A stretch of DNA of 10,125 nucleotides. It comes from an uncultured Planctomycetaceae bacterium (GTDB lineage Bacteria > Planctomycetota > Planctomycetia > Pirellulales > Pirellulaceae). This document shows positions 7,238-10,125 of the stretch, in pieces. Position 1 is the stretch's first letter; each line of letters starts with the position of its first letter. A model generated the notes under the pieces. It was given only the letters and a program-made list of their open reading frames with translations. It made no database searches and was not told the DNA's origin. Where the stretch lies: positions 1 through 10,125 of the forward strand of contig CALBSZ010000238.1 in assembly GCA_937967665.1 (NCBI GenBank). The letters are read 5' to 3'. A program made the position numbers and the translations under genes.

Positions 7238-7267
7238 ATTATAGTTGAAATTCATGCCCCGAAGCAA
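7238..7267 (-). promoter_or_regulatory. Candidate sigma70-like promoter for the Uma2-family gene
   Basis: On the minus strand a perfect TATAAT lies at 7238-7243, with TTGCTT (3 of 6 to consensus) at 7262-7267 and an 18-base spacer. Transcription would begin near 7231, giving a ~30-base leader that contains the GAGGA ribosome site before GTG 7199. The -35 part lies inside the start region of the divergent helicase gene. The -10 match is visible; use as a promoter is inferred and planctomycete promoter rules are not well defined. Confidence 0.4.
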
Positions 7268-9398
7268 TTGCATGCCCCTCTTGCACCTCGATTCCCTGCC
7301 GCGAAATACGACGAAGAGCACCGTCGTGCGTTTGCTCATCCAGGTCGGCAATCTGGACAAACGCAAGGTCGGACTGGTGACGATCTCCGGCAACACGGCC
7401 ACGGTCGAGGTGCCGGAACGCGATCTGGATCGACTGGTTGCGGCCTTGGACGGCGCCAACCTCGCGAACCAGCATATCCGTGCCTGGTGTGACCGGCGGC
7501 CCGCGTCGCGCGGCGACGAAGATCACTTTGACCGGCTGTTGCGGCTCTTGGACGTCGAAGCGGAGGCGGAGGCGGAACAGTCCTTGGCCCGCCTGCGACG
7601 CATGTCCGCGGAAGAAGCGGAACAGAGCGGCAACACGCTGATCGGAGTGGTGATTCGCGACGAATACAGCGGCCTGGGCGGTCGCTGCCTGCTGACACTC
7701 GCCAAATCAAAAGCCGACGCCTTGCCCTGGACCCGACTCTCCGTCGGCTCGCCGGTCCTGCTGTCGCCGCAACAAGCGCGAAAGTCGGAGGGCTGGCGCG
7801 GTGTCGTCAGCCAGCGCACTCGCCAGACGATTCAAGTGGCTTTGAATAGCTTTCCCGAAACGGACGAACGCTTGTTTCGGCTGGACGCCTCCCACGACGA
7901 AGTGGCGCGGTTACGACAACGGCACGCCCTGCAGCGAGCCCAGGCAGCGAAAGCCAATCGCCAGGCGGAGCTCCGCGATATCCTGCTGGGGGAAGGGCCA
8001 AGTCGCTTTCATGACGAAACGGCCGTGACGATGCTGGACGCATCCCTGAACGATTCGCAGCAGGCCGCGGTGCGGTTCGCCATTTCGGCCCGCGATGTGG
8101 CTATCGTCCATGGCCCGCCCGGGACGGGAAAAACGACGACCGTAGTCGAAATCATCAGGCAGCTCACTCAGGCTGGCCAGAAGGTCCTGGCCTGCGCTCC
8201 CAGCAACATGGCTGTCGACAACCTGTTCGATCGCCTGCTGGCAACGAACGAAAATGCCGTTCGCCTGGGACATCCGGCGCGCGTGACCGAATCGTTGCGA
8301 GCTCACACACTGGACCTGATGGTCGACAATCACCCCGACCTCAAGCGGGCGAGGAAACTTGTCAAGGAAGCGATGGCCCTGTTCCATCAGGCTTCGCGAT
8401 TCACGCGTGCCAAGCCGGCTGCGGGCGCCAAAAGGGAAATGCGCGAAGAAGCCAAACAACTGATCGTGGACGCCCGGCACATTGAACGCCAGGTCGTCAC
8501 CGAAATCCTTGATAACGCGGCCGTGCTGTGCGCCACCACGACCTCCCTGGATAGTGAAATACTTGGACAACGCGAATTTGACGTGGCCGTGATCGACGAG
8601 GCCTGCCAGAGCACGGAACCCGGTTGCTGGATTCCCTTGCTGCGCTGCAATCGCGTGATTCTGGCCGGGGACCATTGCCAGCTGCCGCCGACGGTCATTT
8701 CACGCGAGGCGGCAAATGAAGGGTTTTCGATCAGCATGCTGGAACGCCTGATGGAATCGCCCGACATCGCACGGCGGTTGGATGTGCAGTACCGGATGCA
8801 CGAGCAGATCATGGCTTTTTCGTCCGCGGAATTCTACACCGATTCGCTGCAGGCCCACGCTACCGTGTCATCACACGTGCTCGCGGGACTCGCCGGCGTC
8901 CAACCAACGGAATTGACAAACACCCCAATTCACTTCGTGGATACCGCCGGCGCTGGTTACGACGAAGAACTGGAGCCGGATGGGGAAAGTCGCCGGAATC
9001 CCCGCGAAGCGGCGCTCGTGCAACACAAGGTGCGGCAACTGCTGGATGCCGGCGTGGACGAAGGCGCCATCGGCATCATCACTCCCTATGCCGCCCAGGT
9101 CCGCCTGCTGCGCCAACTGCTTTCCGATTCACCCCGCTTGGAAATCGACAGCGTCGACGGCTTTCAGGGACGCGAAAAGGAAGCGATCGTCATTTCCCTG
9201 GTTCGCAGTAATGCCGAAGGTGAAATCGGATTCCTGGCCGACACGCGACGCATGAATGTCGCCCTGACTCGAGCCCGCCGCAAGTTGATTGTCATTGGCG
9301 ACAGTGCGACAATAGGGAACCATCCGTTCTACCGGCGGATGCTGGAATACTTTGAAACCGTGGAAGCATACCACACCGTCTGGGAGGAAGATCTATGA
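7254..9398 (+). CDS. UPF1/IGHMBP2-like superfamily 1 helicase with N-terminal DbpA-like RNA-binding domain
   Basis: A 714-residue protein if begun at ATG 7254; TTG 7245 and ATG 7272 are alternatives, and none has a clear Shine-Dalgarno site. Residues about 9-79 resemble the RNA-binding domain of DbpA-type DEAD-box helicases: 'PLLHLDSLPRNTTKSTVVRL', 'KVGLVTISGNTATVEVPERD', and a final helix and strand ending 'HIRAWC'. After an acidic and Arg-rich linker with an EAEAEAE run (102-108) comes the SF1B core: 'SLNDSQQAAV' (Q-motif-like), Walker A 'GPPGTGKTTT' (287-296), 'CAPSNMAVDNL', Walker B 'DEAC' (448-451), motif III 'GDHCQLPPTV' (472-481), 'QYRMHEQI' (512-519), 'SVDGFQGREKEAIVISLVRS' (633-652) and 'VALTRARRKLIVIGD' (669-683). 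All ATPase motifs are intact. It should unwind RNA or DNA 5' to 3' in the cytoplasm; the N-terminal domain hints at structured RNA. It overlaps the next gene by four bases. The helicase call is firm; the N-terminal domain rests on pattern recognition. Confidence 0.92.
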   Translation: MPRSNCMPLLHLDSLPRNTTKSTVVRLLIQVGNLDKRKVGLVTISGNTATVEVPERDLDRLVAALDGANLANQHIRAWCDRRPASRGDEDHFDRLLRLLDVEAEAEAEQSLARLRRMSAEEAEQSGNTLIGVVIRDEYSGLGGRCLLTLAKSKADALPWTRLSVGSPVLLSPQQARKSEGWRGVVSQRTRQTIQVALNSFPETDERLFRLDASHDEVARLRQRHALQRAQAAKANRQAELRDILLGEGPSRFHDETAVTMLDASLNDSQQAAVRFAISARDVAIVHGPPGTGKTTTVVEIIRQLTQAGQKVLACAPSNMAVDNLFDRLLATNENAVRLGHPARVTESLRAHTLDLMVDNHPDLKRARKLVKEAMALFHQASRFTRAKPAAGAKREMREEAKQLIVDARHIERQVVTEILDNAAVLCATTTSLDSEILGQREFDVAVIDEACQSTEPGCWIPLLRCNRVILAGDHCQLPPTVISREAANEGFSISMLERLMESPDIARRLDVQYRMHEQIMAFSSAEFYTDSLQAHATVSSHVLAGLAGVQPTELTNTPIHFVDTAGAGYDEELEPDGESRRNPREAALVQHKVRQLLDAGVDEGAIGIITPYAAQVRLLRQLLSDSPRLEIDSVDGFQGREKEAIVISLVRSNAEGEIGFLADTRRMNVALTRARRKLIVIGDSATIGNHPFYRRMLEYFETVEAYHTVWEEDL
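7557..7577 (+). repeat. In-frame hexamer repeat coding Glu-Ala
   Basis: GAAGCG, GAGGCG, GAGGCG and GAA follow one another in the helicase linker and code for EAEAEAE (residues 102-108). The unit is six bases, so slippage would change linker length without breaking the frame. It lies between the putative RNA-binding domain and the helicase core. Confidence 0.6.
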
Positions 9399-10045
9399 TT
9401 CGCCGCATTGCCTTGAGCTGCACCGTCGTCATCGCGTTTGCCAGCACCCTTGCCGCTCAACAAGAGAGCCGTTGGGAAAAGACGATTCAAGGGTTTGAAG
9501 CGCAGGACAAACAATCGCCGCCGCCAAAGGACGGGATCTTATTCATCGGCAGTTCCAGTATCCGGATGTGGAAGCTGGAAAACTATTTCAAGCAGAAGGA
9601 TCTGATCAATCGCGGCTTTGGCGGCTCCGAGATTTCCGACTCGATCCAATTCGCGGACCGCATCCTCATTCCTTATCGACCTCGCATCGTGGTACTCTAC
9701 GCCGGCGACAACGATATCGCGCACGGCAAGAGTCCCGCCACGGTCACCGCCGACTTCAAGACGTTCGTGAAAACCGTGCACGACAAGCTGCCGAAAACCA
9801 GGATCGTCTACATCGCCATCAAGCCGAGCATCAAACGTTGGAGTCTGGTTGAAAAAATGCGCGAGGCGAACGCGGCGATCCTGGCAGCCACCAAAGCGGA
9901 CGATCGATTGGCATTCGTCGACATCGACAAGCCGATGCTCGGCGACGACGGCAAACCCCGCGCGGAGTTGTTCATCAGCGACGGACTCCACTTGAGCGAC
10001 CAGGGCTACCAGCTGTGGGCTTCGCTGGTCAAGCCGCACCTGTAG
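9395..10045 (+). CDS. Secreted SGNH/GDSL-family hydrolase
   Basis: A 216-residue protein starting at ATG 9395 with a strong GGAGG (9383-9387) seven bases upstream; the ATGA shared with the helicase stop suggests translational coupling. Residues 1-21 are a signal peptide (Arg-Arg, apolar core, 'TLAAQQ' cleavage-like end). The SGNH blocks are present in order: block I 'FIGSSSIRMW' (50-59) with the nucleophile Ser near 54, block II 'NRGFGGSEI' (72-80) with Gly, block III 'YAGDNDI' (102-108) with Asn106, and block V 'SDGLHLSDQGY' (195-205) with Asp196 and His199. Block I reads GSSS rather than GDS, a variant found in this branch of the family. Such enzymes hydrolyse ester bonds in lipids, acylated sugars or polysaccharides; the substrate is unknown and action is expected outside the cytoplasmic membrane. 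The length is normal for a single-domain member. Confidence 0.9.
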   Translation: MIRRIALSCTVVIAFASTLAAQQESRWEKTIQGFEAQDKQSPPPKDGILFIGSSSIRMWKLENYFKQKDLINRGFGGSEISDSIQFADRILIPYRPRIVVLYAGDNDIAHGKSPATVTADFKTFVKTVHDKLPKTRIVYIAIKPSIKRWSLVEKMREANAAILAATKADDRLAFVDIDKPMLGDDGKPRAELFISDGLHLSDQGYQLWASLVKPHL

Positions 10046-10096
10046 AGCACCCCCGCTCGAGTGCCAATTGAAACGGTGATTCACAACACCGGCGAC

Positions 10097-10118
10097 GCGA
10101 CACGTCCGTGCGAGTCGC
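10097..10118 (+). terminator. Possible hairpin after the hydrolase gene
   Basis: GCGAC at 10097-10101 can pair with GTCGC at 10114-10118; CG at 10103-10104 pairs with CG at 10111-10112 across an A-A mismatch, leaving a 6-nt loop. It lies 52 bases after the stop. No T run follows before the window ends, so it is only a weak terminator candidate. The remainder of 10046-10125 shows no gene. Confidence 0.2.
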
Positions 10119-10125
10119 AGGTGCA

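Noticed and set aside
7911..8675. Minus-strand open frame (254 codons) within the helicase
   Set aside because: It overlaps intact SF1 motifs including Walker A and B on the plus strand; shadow frame.
9539..10084. Minus-strand open frame (181 codons) opposite the SGNH hydrolase
   Set aside because: The plus strand has signal peptide, ribosome site and all SGNH blocks; the antisense frame shows no supporting signals.

Overview
The window looks like a Planctomycetota chromosome or metagenome contig. The best evidence is a consecutive DUF1549/DUF1553 protein with a CxxCH motif and a Tat-exported DUF1501 protein, a pairing that is a hallmark of this phylum. A Uma2-family nuclease and a multi-pass membrane protein of planctomycete type fit with this. 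The first ~580 bases do not match the rest. They encode a family-4 glycosyltransferase fragment with far higher GC and almost only G/C-ending codons, so they are either laterally acquired DNA or an assembly chimera.

Layout: (1) 1-708, 3' part of a GT4 glycosyltransferase (+), cut by the left edge, its reading frame running on past a composition break. (2) 709-954, convergent intergenic space with a probable bidirectional hairpin terminator. (3) 955-2274 (-), a polytopic membrane protein of unknown function. (4) 2275-2535, a divergent regulatory interval with several short symmetric elements. (5) 2536-6617 (+), a co-directional run: DUF1549/DUF1553 protein, Tat-signal DUF1501 protein and a DPM1/ArnC-like polyprenyl-phosphate glycosyltransferase. 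(6) 6645-7199 (-), a Uma2-family PD-(D/E)XK protein, convergent with the glycosyltransferase and divergent from the helicase. (7) 7254-9398 (+), a UPF1/IGHMBP2-like superfamily 1 helicase whose N-terminus resembles the RNA-binding domain of DbpA-type DEAD-box helicases. (8) 9395-10045 (+), a secreted SGNH/GDSL-type hydrolase overlapping the helicase by four bases (ATGA).

The DUF1549/1553 and DUF1501 products are expected to work together outside the cytoplasmic membrane, though no precise reaction can be read from the sequence. The downstream glycosyltransferase probably loads a sugar onto a lipid carrier for surface glycan synthesis. The helicase and hydrolase are translationally coupled but have no obvious shared pathway. 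No CRISPR array, insertion sequence, tRNA or rRNA was seen. The best candidate for novelty is the DbpA-like RNA-binding domain on a UPF1-like helicase. The left-end composition break is the main caution about contig integrity.
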